Counted from the first letter of the stretch, positions 35,331 through 43,478 are shown. The stretch is DNA of 59,411 nucleotides from an uncultured Bacteriovoracaceae bacterium (GCA_950054155.1 CATLOT010000022.1:1-59411), one strand, 5' to 3'. Numbers and translations are program-made. Notes: a model not told the origin generated them from the letters alone.

Positions 35331-37423
35331 GATCCCCCCTGATAAGATTTAGAAATAAGTTTATCGATGAAGGTTTTTTGCTCATTTTTAGAAAGTTTTG
35401 CCAATTGGGTGAGCATCCCTTGAGATGTTTCAAGACTTGAGTTTTGCAGAAGGTGAACGATATGACTAACTTCATCGTCTTTTAAATCTCTTCTTCCAAG
35501 TACGGAAGCGAGAACCTTTTTTTGATCATCACTTGAGCTTGTTAAAAGCCTTGAAAATTTTTGCTGGTCACTAATCAGTTCGGTAACATTACTCCCCTTA
35601 CGGGCGCTCAGTGCTTGACGCACACGCCTCAAAGCAAGACGCCCACCAGATAACGCCGTATCTCCTCCAGAGAAGACAAGCCCTGCAAGGGCAACCGTAA
35701 AGTTGCGATCACTATCGAGATACCCCTTACATAAGCTTTGATCCCCGCCCATACAAGCATTACTTAGCGCCATATCACGGGCATTCGTAAGGGTGTCAAA
35801 AATGCTAAGAGTATCAACACGAGTAAAGGCGAGATTAGAGACCCTTAAGCCTTTACTGAGCATACTGCCGCCTTTGGCGACCATGCCACCAACACCAGTA
35901 AACATAGAGACAGCTGCAGCAACCTCAAGAATTTGAGTGACATTGCGCTGGTTGCGAAGAGTTTTAAAAGAATCACAAAAACTCTGCATGGCACCCGGAG
36001 TATTGATGAGAGTCTTCATGCCAAGCTTTGGGTTGGCCATCAATAAAAGAGCAACATCAACTTCATCGCTATTACCGAGACTTGTGACAATATTGGCTCC
36101 ATCACCAAAGAGATTAAGGGCTTCTTTAAAGCGACTTTCATCACTCGTATTATAGACTCTTCTTCCCATGTGATTAATAAAACCCTGCATCCCTTCTAGT
36201 GCCTTGACATGTTTTTCTTTTATTCCGTTTTCTGTATAGGGCCCAAGAAAACTACGCGTTTCTAGATTTTGGCTATTGCGCGGTTTGATATTACTATGAG
36301 GGTCTTCGCCCAGATTACCTAGAGTGAGAATGACGTTCTTTCCTGAGTAAGCAAGATCCTCAAGCCTTCCCTCATCAAAATCTTCACGTCCTAGCGGTTT
36401 TCCAAATCGATCAAGGTTAGGCCTTCCCGCAACACCTGGGCTTACACTATGACAGCGAGCTTGCCCCTGAAAGCCTAACTCTTCAAAGGGCTTATCCATT
36501 CCTTCCTTTCTTTCAATAAAGCCAGAGATCCCCTCTCTAAGAGCTGCTCCTTCAAGTTTATCAAAGTAATCAGCGGCTTCTTGCTGTAATTCACTAAGCT
36601 TTTGGCTGCGCTCAAGACACTGAGCAAGAGCACTCTTACTCTTTTCTGGATCAAGGTCTGTTTGAAAAATATGAGGTTGGTCTTGATCGTTAGAACTATA
36701 GACTTCTGTCCACTGATCTGAGAGCGCCATCTGCGCCCTGTCACCGTAGACTTCTTTATAGAGGTCAGAAATAGGACCAAGAACCTTATCAGACTTCTCA
36801 CTATAGGTGGGAGCACTGGCCTGCCCCTTAATTTCTGTAGGTCTCATGTCAGAAGGTAGTAAAGGAAAGATATCCTCTCCACTCCCCTTAAATCTATCCT
36901 CTGTATCACTGAAAAGACCGACAGCATTTTGATAATTTCTGATGAGATCACCAACTCCCTCATCAAAAAGCTTCTTTCTCATTTGAGCGGGGTTAATTTG
37001 AGTTTGGCTTTCTTGAACTTCTAAGATTCGATCAAGATTTCCCATTAACTCATCAACCTTAGGCTCACCAAAATACTGATCAAGGCAACTTGTCTGCATG
37101 AAACCCGTAAACAATGAGTCGATACTCTTGTTGATCACCTCATGACCTGTATCCACACAAGACTTAAGGCCTTGAACCATTTGACTGGCCTTGAGGATCT
37201 GAGCAAATTCTCGTTTTAAGACAGGATCATAGCTTTGAAGATTACTCTTATGACCCTCATAAAGGGAAACCAGTTGATCATGAAGGTCTTTAGAATAGCC
37301 CTGGACCTTGACTTCATTTTTAAAGCTTTCAAGCTCCACAAGGAGTTCCGCTTCACCAACAGCGGCAAACAGACGAAAAGAGAATACAAGCCCCAAGAAA
37401 AAGAAGAGAATCGACTTTGGCAT
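35315..37423 (-). CDS. Secreted protein of 702 aa, unknown function
   Basis: Exported protein: signal peptide (KSILFFFLGLVFSFRLFAA), a helical N-terminal half with paired Cys (LKSCV, TSCLDQYFGE), a Gly-rich hydrophobic stretch at about 497-520 (VAAAVSMFTGVGGMVAKGG), then SNACMGGDQSLCKGYL and a helical C-terminus ending GGSCRLP. No enzyme motif is apparent. The order of signal peptide, helical body and glycine-rich membrane-like stretch resembles the 1083-residue protein at 23.2 kb. It is the first gene of a two-gene operon with the 519-residue lipoprotein. A predation or envelope role is conjecture. Confidence 0.78.
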   Translation of the reverse strand: MPKSILFFFLGLVFSFRLFAAVGEAELLVELESFKNEVKVQGYSKDLHDQLVSLYEGHKSNLQSYDPVLKREFAQILKASQMVQGLKSCVDTGHEVINKSIDSLFTGFMQTSCLDQYFGEPKVDELMGNLDRILEVQESQTQINPAQMRKKLFDEGVGDLIRNYQNAVGLFSDTEDRFKGSGEDIFPLLPSDMRPTEIKGQASAPTYSEKSDKVLGPISDLYKEVYGDRAQMALSDQWTEVYSSNDQDQPHIFQTDLDPEKSKSALAQCLERSQKLSELQQEAADYFDKLEGAALREGISGFIERKEGMDKPFEELGFQGQARCHSVSPGVAGRPNLDRFGKPLGREDFDEGRLEDLAYSGKNVILTLGNLGEDPHSNIKPRNSQNLETRSFLGPYTENGIKEKHVKALEGMQGFINHMGRRVYNTSDESRFKEALNLFGDGANIVTSLGNSDEVDVALLLMANPKLGMKTLINTPGAMQSFCDSFKTLRNQRNVTQILEVAAAVSMFTGVGGMVAKGGSMLSKGLRVSNLAFTRVDTLSIFDTLTNARDMALSNACMGGDQSLCKGYLDSDRNFTVALAGLVFSGGDTALSGGRLALRRVRQALSARKGSNVTELISDQQKFSRLLTSSSDDQKKVLASVLGRRDLKDDEVSHIVHLLQNSSLETSQGMLTQLAKLSKNEQKTFIDKLISKSYQGGSCRLP

Positions 37424-37510
37424 AACTCTTTTCTTTTCGGTAAAGAAGACTAAAATACAAAGGGAAATTTTTGAGAAACTGTATGTCTTTTTAAAAACTT
37501 AGGAGTTTCA

Positions 37511-37852
37511 TTGAAAGAATATACTTTAATTAAACACCAAGAAGAAGATGGCCAGCAGCTCTTTATTTTAATGCCCCTCTCCCCCACGACTCCAGCCTAT
37601 GGGCTACTCTTTAAAGAGAGTGCTAAAGCCCATGAATATAAGTTAGCCCTTGGACTTGGGACCTTCCCCACTCTTAAACAGGCCCCTCATAACTATCAGC
37701 TTATTACTGATGTCAAATTTAATGAAATTGATCTCTATGAGATTATTGTAGAGCGCGATAATTCAAATGACACAATGGCGCCCAATTGCTGTAAAAGTGG
37801 TTGTGATGGATGCCCATGGACAATCGAGCAGATAAGACTTGGAAAACTCTAA
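37511..37852 (+). CDS. Small protein with C-terminal CCxxGCxxCPW cluster
   Basis: Soluble protein of 113 residues. The body is beta-rich (TLIKHQEEDGQQLFILMPLS; YGLLFKESAKAHEY). The C-terminal PNCCKSGCDGCPWTIEQI resembles the Cys cluster of DUF5522 and oxidoreductase-like N-terminal domains, which probably bind a metal or Fe-S. The start is TTG with AGGAG 5 bases upstream. It diverges from the 702-residue protein gene. The biochemical role is unknown. Confidence 0.75.
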   Translation: MKEYTLIKHQEEDGQQLFILMPLSPTTPAYGLLFKESAKAHEYKLALGLGTFPTLKQAPHNYQLITDVKFNEIDLYEIIVERDNSNDTMAPNCCKSGCDGCPWTIEQIRLGKL

Positions 37853-37971
37853 AGAGCAGTGTCAAAATGGCCACAATGTAAACATGCCTTGAAATAAATT
37901 CAATTTCCCTCCCCTCAATTTAAAAAATTGGTAAATTCCTCCAAACCCTCAAAACCCTACGGAGAGAAACT

Positions 37972-38838
37972 ATGAGATTACCACTTTTTGCGGCCTTTTG
38001 TGCCCTCATTATGGGAAGTACTCTAGCGAGAACAGTCTTCCTCAAACAAGCAACACCTGTTTTCCAAGTTGATAGCTATGGTGACGTTGAAGAAAAGGGA
38101 ACTTTTCTTGCTGGCACAGAAGTTGTTCTTTATGGAGACAGAGTTAAGATTGCGGGAATCGGCCGCGCCATCCTTATTAAGAGAATCGTAAGACCTGACC
38201 TCATCGATTCAAGATACCGTCACAGCCTTGCCCTAGAGATCAACAGAACCTCTCATTATAATGAATTTTTGATGAGAGAATCAGATCTTGAAGCTCGTGG
38301 CCAAAGAACCCGTGTCGCTCCTATTCGTACACAACCTATTCGTCGCGACCCTGTTCCTTCAAGAAGAGACGTTATTGTTTCAAGAAGACAAAACTTTGAT
38401 GCCTATGAAGTCTGTTATGAAACCCCAAGAAGACGTGTGGTCACAATGAATGAGTCGCAAAGACAACGTGGTAACCGTAATATCGGTGGAGGTCTTCTCG
38501 GTGTAATTGGTGGCCAGGTTATTGGTGGTATCACTGGTAACGATAACCTCGGAGATTTTATCTCTGCTGTTGGTGCTGGATTCGCGGCTGTTGGCGCGGT
38601 TCAGGTTGCAACTTCTTCAGAAGTTTTCTACACCGATTACGATGTCGACTGTCGCTCTTACTACCAGCCAAGAGGAAGAAGAACATTCACTCGTCGTGGT
38701 CAAAGCTGTACAACAACTCATTACTACAGCAGTAGCTGGAACCATGAAGCTGAGTACTACGAAACTGTTTGTGGTCGTGGTAGCCGCTCTAGTAGATTCA
38801 TCTCGTTTGAGAGATCACACGAGATTTACCCATACTAA
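37972..38838 (+). CDS. Secreted Arg-rich protein with glycine zipper
   Basis: Exported protein of 288 residues: signal peptide (RLPLFAAFCALIMGSTLA), a beta-like N-terminal domain, an Arg/Pro-rich linker (RTQPIRRDPVPSRRD), then a glycine zipper at about 160-205 (NIGGGLLGVIGGQVIGGITG) like that of 17-kDa surface antigens, and a Tyr/Arg/Cys-rich tail. Glycine zippers of this sort sit in outer membranes. It is monocistronic with a strong terminator. Envelope localisation is likely; the function is not known. Confidence 0.78.
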   Translation: MRLPLFAAFCALIMGSTLARTVFLKQATPVFQVDSYGDVEEKGTFLAGTEVVLYGDRVKIAGIGRAILIKRIVRPDLIDSRYRHSLALEINRTSHYNEFLMRESDLEARGQRTRVAPIRTQPIRRDPVPSRRDVIVSRRQNFDAYEVCYETPRRRVVTMNESQRQRGNRNIGGGLLGVIGGQVIGGITGNDNLGDFISAVGAGFAAVGAVQVATSSEVFYTDYDVDCRSYYQPRGRRTFTRRGQSCTTTHYYSSSWNHEAEYYETVCGRGSRSSRFISFERSHEIYPY

Positions 38839-38849
38839 GATTTGACGAT

Positions 38850-38879
38850 AAGGCCATCCAAGTGATGGCCTTTTTTTTG
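38850..38879 (+). terminator. Terminator of the glycine-zipper gene
   Basis: AAGGCCATC and GATGGCCTT form a 9-bp stem with a 5-base loop (38850-38872), followed by a T-run. Confidence 0.9.
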
Positions 38880-38983
38880 CCTCATTTCTGGGTCAGCAAC
38901 ATTGCTAAATGACTAATTATTGGATTGTCCCAGCTCATCACCCTTTTAGCTAACCCCCTTATTTTTTATCAGAGCAAAAAAGA

Positions 38984-39034
38984 CCTTAGACTAAGGGGAA
39001 TCGATTAGAGATTTCTAACCTTAAGGAGGTTGAA
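38984..39034 (+). promoter_or_regulatory. Leader with alternative pairings around a strong Shine-Dalgarno
   Basis: CCTTA at 38984-38988 can pair with TAAGG at 38992-38996 or with TAAGG at 39022-39026, which overlaps the Shine-Dalgarno AAGGAGG (39023-39029). GGAGGT (39025-39030) can also pair with ACCTCC at 39089-39094, which itself can form a local hairpin with GAGGT at 39081-39085. This is the arrangement expected of a translational switch; it is structural inference only. Confidence 0.35.
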
Positions 39035-39038
39035 CGCC

Positions 39039-39104
39039 ATGATAACTCTAACTGAGATGTTCAAATTCCTATCTATTGGTGAGGTTGGACCTCCGAGTAG
39101 CTAA
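39039..39104 (+). CDS. Small ORF (21 codons) in a terminator-bounded intergenic region
   Basis: ATG with a perfect AAGGAGG 9 bases upstream opens a 21-codon frame (MITLTEMFKFLSIGEVGPPS plus Ser). It lies in the 393-base gap between the glycine-zipper gene and the B-box gene, and a strong terminator follows 54 bases after its stop. The peptide has no recognised family, signal or membrane segment. It may be a real small protein, a leader peptide controlling the terminator, or the decoy of a structured RNA. Apart from this unit and the two terminators I see nothing else in the gap. Confidence 0.4.
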   Translation: MITLTEMFKFLSIGEVGPPSS

Positions 39105-39157
39105 GACATTCAATTTTTCAAAATATGATCCCATGCGGATCTTACGAAATAAAGCAA

Positions 39158-39207
39158 GGCCTTTGGTTGATAGTGGTTCACTTCCTCACCCAAGGCCCTT
39201 TTTTTTT
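39158..39207 (+). terminator. Strong terminator after the small ORF
   Basis: GGCCTTTGGT (39158-39167) pairs with ACCCAAGGCC (39188-39197) with one T/C mismatch and a 20-base loop, followed by a nine-T run. It lies before the convergent B-box gene. Confidence 0.85.
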
Positions 39208-39231
39208 GCCCATCCTTACAGGGGACTCACT

Positions 39232-39774
39232 TCATTGTTTAAATTTCTGATAGCGCCCTTTCAATTCCTCAAATTCATCTTTAATAACCAAGAGCTTCAC
39301 ATAACTTTCAATAGAATCATCATCAATATTTATTTTATAGTGAGTCGAGATAACAGTCGGTTCTCCCCCGTCATCCCAAAGTTCTTTTTTAAAGTCATAG
39401 ATCGGATAGGCCGTCTCCGGTGTCGTTGGAGTCGTTTTTATTGACTCAAGCTCTTCCCACTCATGAGAGATAAAGAGTTTAAAATGGGGCGCACAGAAAG
39501 TGTGACCGTCATGCTCTTTGAGGCAGTCCTCACAAAAAAGCTCCTGACAAATCGCACACATGCCATGAGCATGATCCTGTGGGTGATTCACGCAGTAACT
39601 GGCATGATCTTGCGTCGCTCGATACTTTTTAAGAGGAGGTGCATCCTCTTGCTCTTGACGGCTATGAGACTTCTCTTTGAGAACTTTATTAAAGAGATAG
39701 ATAATAACAGCGGCAAAGAGCACAGTTACAATGAGTAAAGCAGCAACTAATATAATAACGACATTTTCGGACAT
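39232..39774 (-). CDS. Membrane-anchored protein with a B-box-type zinc finger
   Basis: Protein of 180 residues with one N-terminal membrane helix (VVIILVAALLIVTVLFAAVI), a charged linker, then a compact zinc module at about 60-98: CVNHPQDHAHGMCAICQELF, CEDCLKEHDGHTFCAPH, in the C/H order of B-box fingers. The C-terminal 80 residues are acidic and unrecognised (YPIYDFKKELWDDGG). Bacterial B-box-like modules often occur on membrane proteins of unknown function. It is divergent from cysS and transcribed alone. Confidence 0.78.
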   Translation of the reverse strand: MSENVVIILVAALLIVTVLFAAVIIYLFNKVLKEKSHSRQEQEDAPPLKKYRATQDHASYCVNHPQDHAHGMCAICQELFCEDCLKEHDGHTFCAPHFKLFISHEWEELESIKTTPTTPETAYPIYDFKKELWDDGGEPTVISTHYKINIDDDSIESYVKLLVIKDEFEELKGRYQKFKQ

Positions 39775-39896
39775 TTCGCACTCCAGTGCTTATTATTGTC
39801 GCCCAAAAGGCCGTATCACTCAATAGAAGCATTGCGAAAACAAGAAAATTCAACTAAGTTTTTAATTCATCCCAAAGAAAAGAAGCGAGGAATATC

Positions 39897-41357
39897 ATGG
39901 GGCTAGTCGTCTATAACACTCTTAGTAAAACCAAGGAACCCTTCAAAACAATTGAAGAGGGAAAGGTTCGGATGTACGTGTGCGGCCCCACCGTTTATGA
40001 CTACCTTCATATTGGCAACTTTCGCGGGGCAATCTTTTTTAACTTGGTAAGAAACTGGCTAGAAAAGTCCGGTAATGAAGTGACCTACGTCTATAACTAC
40101 ACCGATGTTGATGACAAGATCATTAAAAGAGCAAACGCTGAGGGTGTTGAAAGTAGTGAGATCTCTGAAACCTTTATTAAAGCTTTTGAAGAGGATTATT
40201 CCCGTCTAAGACTAAGACCTCATAGTAAGAATCCTCGGGTAACAGAACATATTGATGACATCATCACTCTCGTTGAAGGACTCATCGCCAATGAAAAGGC
40301 CTATGTCATTGAAGGCGAAGTTTTCTTTGCTATCGATAACTTTGAAACCTATGGCAACCTTTCCGGAAAAAATCTAGATGATCTCGAAGTCGGTCAACGA
40401 GTTGAAGTTGATCAAAGAAAGAGAAACCCGATGGACTTTGTTCTTTGGAAGCCTGCAAAACCAGGGGAGCCTTCATGGGATAGTCCTTGGGGGAAAGGAC
40501 GCCCTGGTTGGCATATTGAATGCTCTGCCATGATTCGTGCCCTTCTTGGTGAATCCATCGATATTCACGGCGGTGGTATTGATCTCATCTTCCCTCACCA
40601 CGAGAATGAAATTGCCCAAGGTGAGGGCTGCACAGGTAAGAAGTACTGTAATTATTGGATGCACAATAACTTCATCAATCTCAAAGACCAAAAGATGAGC
40701 AAGTCTCTTGGAAATGTCATCACTGCAAGAAGTTTCATGGATAAATACCATCCAGAAATTCTTAAATACGTTATGCTCTCAGCCCACTACCGCTCAATGC
40801 TAAACGTAAATGAAGAAAAGATAGATCAGGCCGTCTCTGGTCTTGCACGCGTCTATAAAGCTTTAAGAGAGGCGAAGGAATTCGCTGATGCCTCAGAGCT
40901 CACTGGTGGTGCTCCCTACAAAGCTCTCAAGCAAATCATGGACACTGCTGATGCCCGTATTAAAAAAGCCCTCAACGATGACTTCAATACCGGCGAGATG
41001 ATGGCGAATATCTTTGAAGTAGTGAGAGTTTTCAATGCGCAAAATATTGCCAAGAAAAAGAAAGACCCCAATGCCCTCGCAAGTGCAAAGGCTTTCACCG
41101 AATGGGTTTCTTCATGGGCCCACGTCAGTGCTCTCTTTTTAGAAGACCCAACTGAATTTCTCAAAACTCTTGATGAAATTCTCATTGTGGAAAAAGGAAT
41201 TGAAAAATCCACAGTAGAGGCCTTAATTAAAGAACGTGATGAAGCCCGCGCGGCCAGGGACTGGAGTAAGTCAGATGAGGCCCGTGATAAACTCCTCGAA
41301 ATGGGCATTGAAATCATGGACTCTCCAGCGGGAACCACATGGGAAGTGAAGAAGTGA
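39897..41357 (+). CDS. cysS: Cysteinyl-tRNA synthetase
   Basis: Class I aminoacyl-tRNA synthetase charging tRNA-Cys, 486 residues. It has the HIGH-type motif HIGNFRGA, the zinc site (VCGPTVYDY, WHIECSAM, HHENEIAQ) and the KMSKS motif DQKMSKSLGNV, then the DALR and anticodon-binding regions, ending SPAGTTWEVKK. All signature residues are present. GAGGAA precedes the ATG. Its 3' end overlaps the ACMSD-like gene by 4 or 19 bp depending on that start, and nth follows, making a three-gene unit. Confidence 0.97.
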   Translation: MGLVVYNTLSKTKEPFKTIEEGKVRMYVCGPTVYDYLHIGNFRGAIFFNLVRNWLEKSGNEVTYVYNYTDVDDKIIKRANAEGVESSEISETFIKAFEEDYSRLRLRPHSKNPRVTEHIDDIITLVEGLIANEKAYVIEGEVFFAIDNFETYGNLSGKNLDDLEVGQRVEVDQRKRNPMDFVLWKPAKPGEPSWDSPWGKGRPGWHIECSAMIRALLGESIDIHGGGIDLIFPHHENEIAQGEGCTGKKYCNYWMHNNFINLKDQKMSKSLGNVITARSFMDKYHPEILKYVMLSAHYRSMLNVNEEKIDQAVSGLARVYKALREAKEFADASELTGGAPYKALKQIMDTADARIKKALNDDFNTGEMMANIFEVVRVFNAQNIAKKKKDPNALASAKAFTEWVSSWAHVSALFLEDPTEFLKTLDEILIVEKGIEKSTVEALIKERDEARAARDWSKSDEARDKLLEMGIEIMDSPAGTTWEVKK

Positions 41358-42382
41358 CAAAATCTCTTAAAATAGACATTCATAATCACATTCTTCCTAG
41401 TAAGGTTCCTCCTTTTAAGGAGGAATTCGGCTATGGGGGCTTTATTGAGCTCCACCCCAAAGAGAATGGTTACGCAGATATGGTTCGCGACGATGGCAAA
41501 TTCTTTCGTGCCGTTGAACCTAATTGCATGGATATTGAAGTTCGCCTTGAAGAGATGGACCGCTTTGGTGTTGATATTCAGGTTCTTTCAACAGTCCCCG
41601 TTATGTTTAGTGAATGGGCTAAACCTGAGCACACGTTGAGAGTTAATCATTTTTTAAATGAGGATATTGCCGAGAAAGTCTCCCGCTACCCCAAGCGCTT
41701 CATTGGACTTGGTACCATTCCTCTCAATGACCCTGAGCTGGGCTGTAGAGAATTAGAAGTCTGTATTAATGATCTAAAGCTTCCTGGCGTTCAAATTGGC
41801 AGCCACTACGGAAGCCTTAATCTCTCCGATAAAAGTCTCTTCCCTTTCTATGAAGAGGCCGAAAAGCTGGGTGCTGCTATTCTTGTGCATCCCTGGGATA
41901 TGATGGGTAAGGACACTATGCCTGACTATTGGCTCCCATGGTTAGTAGGTATGCCGGCAGAGACGACGAGGGCCATTTGCTCTATGATCTTTGGTGGAGT
42001 CTTTGAAAAGTTTCCTAAGCTTCGCGTCTGTTTTGCTCACGGTGGAGGCTCTTTCGCCTACACCCTAGGGCGTATTGAGCACGGCTTTAACGTCAGACCT
42101 GATCTGTGCCAAGTCGATAATCCTATCAATCCACGTGAGTATCTTGGAAAGTTCTACGTCGACTCTATCAATCATGACCCTAAAGCCCTTCAATATAATA
42201 TTGATATCCTTGGCGTGAACTCTATCATGCTGGGAACTGATTATCCCTTCCCTTTAGGTGAACTTGAACCCGGTAAGCTTATTGAAGAAGGAATGCCTCA
42301 TCTTAGTGCGAGCGATAAGGAAAGACTCCTTAGCGGCAGTGCTCTTGAGTGGCTTAATCTTCCTAAAGAAAAGTTTCTATGA
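41339..42382 (+). CDS. 2-amino-3-carboxymuconate-6-semialdehyde decarboxylase-like amidohydrolase (ACMSD)
   Basis: Metal-dependent decarboxylase of the amidohydrolase superfamily, 347 residues. Zinc ligands are visible as KIDIHNHILP, His in ILVHPWDMMG and Asp in LGTDYPFPLGELEPGKLIEE; the catalytic His is in CFAHGGGSF, with substrate-binding Arg in FFRAVE and LGRIEHGF. The run STVPVMFSEWAKPEHTL and YWLPWLVGMPAETT closely resemble animal ACMSD as I remember it. The enzyme diverts ACMS of the kynurenine pathway away from quinolinate. No other kynurenine gene is in the window. A GTG at 41354, overlapping the cysS stop (GTGA), is an alternative start. Confidence 0.88.
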   Translation: MGSEEVTKSLKIDIHNHILPSKVPPFKEEFGYGGFIELHPKENGYADMVRDDGKFFRAVEPNCMDIEVRLEEMDRFGVDIQVLSTVPVMFSEWAKPEHTLRVNHFLNEDIAEKVSRYPKRFIGLGTIPLNDPELGCRELEVCINDLKLPGVQIGSHYGSLNLSDKSLFPFYEEAEKLGAAILVHPWDMMGKDTMPDYWLPWLVGMPAETTRAICSMIFGGVFEKFPKLRVCFAHGGGSFAYTLGRIEHGFNVRPDLCQVDNPINPREYLGKFYVDSINHDPKALQYNIDILGVNSIMLGTDYPFPLGELEPGKLIEEGMPHLSASDKERLLSGSALEWLNLPKEKFL

Positions 42383-43032
42383 AAAAAGCAGAACGAGCAG
42401 CTCACATCGATAAAAGACTTGAAGAACTCTACCCCGTTGTTCCCGTCCCTCTCGATCACAAAGACCCCTATACTCTCCTCATTGCCGTCCTTCTTTCGGC
42501 CCAGTGTACAGATATTCGAGTCAACCAAGTAACACCTCACCTCTTTAAAAAAGCCGATAACCCAAAAAGTATGGTGAAACTTTCTGTTCAAGAAATTGAA
42601 GATATTATCCGCCCCTGTGGACTAGCACCACGAAAAGCGAAAGCGATTTGGACCTTATCGCAAATGCTCCTTGATCATCACAACGGAGAAGTCCCCAATG
42701 ACCTTGTAGAGCTTGAAAAACTACCAGGGGTTGGCCACAAAACGGCAAGTGTAGTCGTCAGTCAGGCCTTTGGTGTTCCGGCCTTTCCCGTCGACACTCA
42801 TATCCATCGACTCTGCCAACGCTGGGGTCTAACTAATGGCAAGAATGTTGTTCAAACTGAGAATGACTGTAAAAAACTCTTCCCCAAGGAAAGGTGGAAT
42901 AAGCTCCATCTGCAAATTATTTTCTATGGTCGTGAATACTGTACCGCGAGAGGCTGTGATGGTACGAAGTGCCCACTTTGTACAGAGGTTTACCCGAATA
43001 GAAAAAATCCAAAAGTTGTCAAAAAACCATAA
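42379..43032 (+). CDS. nth: Endonuclease III-like DNA glycosylase, variant Fe-S loop
   Basis: Base-excision glycosylase/AP lyase of 217 residues for oxidised pyrimidines. It has LLSAQCTDIRVNQVT, the helix-hairpin-helix with catalytic Lys (LPGVGHKTAS) and the Asp in FPVDTHIHRL. The C-terminal cysteine loop reads YCTARGCDGTKCPLC, spacing C-x4-C-x4-C-x2-C, instead of the C-x6-C-x2-C-x5-C of E. coli. A 4Fe-4S cluster is therefore possible but not certain. The start overlaps the ACMSD stop by ATGA. A hairpin follows the stop. Confidence 0.92.
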   Translation: MKKAERAAHIDKRLEELYPVVPVPLDHKDPYTLLIAVLLSAQCTDIRVNQVTPHLFKKADNPKSMVKLSVQEIEDIIRPCGLAPRKAKAIWTLSQMLLDHHNGEVPNDLVELEKLPGVGHKTASVVVSQAFGVPAFPVDTHIHRLCQRWGLTNGKNVVQTENDCKKLFPKERWNKLHLQIIFYGREYCTARGCDGTKCPLCTEVYPNRKNPKVVKKP

Positions 43033-43034
43033 GA

Positions 43035-43056
43035 AAATGCCCCTCTAAAAAGGGGC
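43035..43056 (-). terminator. Hairpin between nth and the charged secreted protein gene
   Basis: GCCCCT and AGGGGC (43039-43056) form a 6-bp stem. On the minus strand it is followed by ATTTTCTT, so it probably ends the 43064-43384 gene; its plus-strand tail is poor. Confidence 0.55.
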
Positions 43057-43063
43057 TCTCTCA

Positions 43064-43384
43064 CTATTCTGTCTCGAGATTAGATTTTCTTTGAGCGCGT
43101 CTTGCAGCACGCTTAGCCTTAATTTCGGCCCTCTTTGCTTTTCGCTCTTCTTGTCTCGCTTGTCTTCTCGCTTGCCTTTCTTCACGCTTCTGTTTTCTCT
43201 GCTCCATGCGTTCTTCTTTTTTTTCAAGATGCTCTTCCTTATTTTGTTCACGACGTGCTTGTCGTTCAGCTCTTCGCGCTTTTCGCGCCTCTTTGCGAGA
43301 GGCTTGATCTGAGTCTTCAGCCTGAAGAGGAAAAAATGAAATAAAGAGAGATAAAAGAGTAAGGCATTTGAGGGTTCTTTTCAT
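43064..43384 (-). CDS. Secreted, extremely charged helical protein (possible single alpha-helix)
   Basis: Protein of 106 residues. A signal peptide (KCLTLLSLFISFFPLQA) is followed by about 75 residues composed almost only of Arg, Lys, Glu, Gln and Ala in repeats such as RKEARKARRAERQARREQ and KKEERMEQRKQKREERQ. Alternating acidic and basic residues at i and i+4 suggest a stable single alpha-helix, or coiled coil, exported to the periplasm or beyond. I know no family for it; nucleic-acid or anionic-polymer binding is possible. It is monocistronic and convergent with nth. Confidence 0.7.
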   Translation of the reverse strand: MKRTLKCLTLLSLFISFFPLQAEDSDQASRKEARKARRAERQARREQNKEEHLEKKEERMEQRKQKREERQARRQARQEERKAKRAEIKAKRAARRAQRKSNLETE

Positions 43385-43452
43385 GAATTAAACTCCATAA
43401 TAGGTTTTCTTAAATTTTAGAGCTAATCTTCCAAAACCCCTAACTAAAAAAA

Positions 43453-43472
43453 AAGCCTCCCGAAGGAGGCTT
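43453..43472 (-). terminator. Terminator of the small secreted protein gene
   Basis: AAGCCTCC and GGAGGCTT form a perfect 8-bp stem with a CGAA loop. Read on the minus strand, a long T-run follows. Confidence 0.85.
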
Positions 43473-43478
43473 AATAGA

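Noticed and set aside
33771-37423. The 519- and 702-residue proteins as one frameshifted gene
   Set aside because: The second has its own signal sequence with a lipobox-like Cys, and the 16-bp overlap is normal for coupled genes. Two proteins are more likely.
39076-39444. 122-codon plus-strand frame
   Set aside because: It runs through the strong terminator and antisense to the B-box gene. It has no Shine-Dalgarno, and its Phe/Arg-rich content is typical of a shadow frame.
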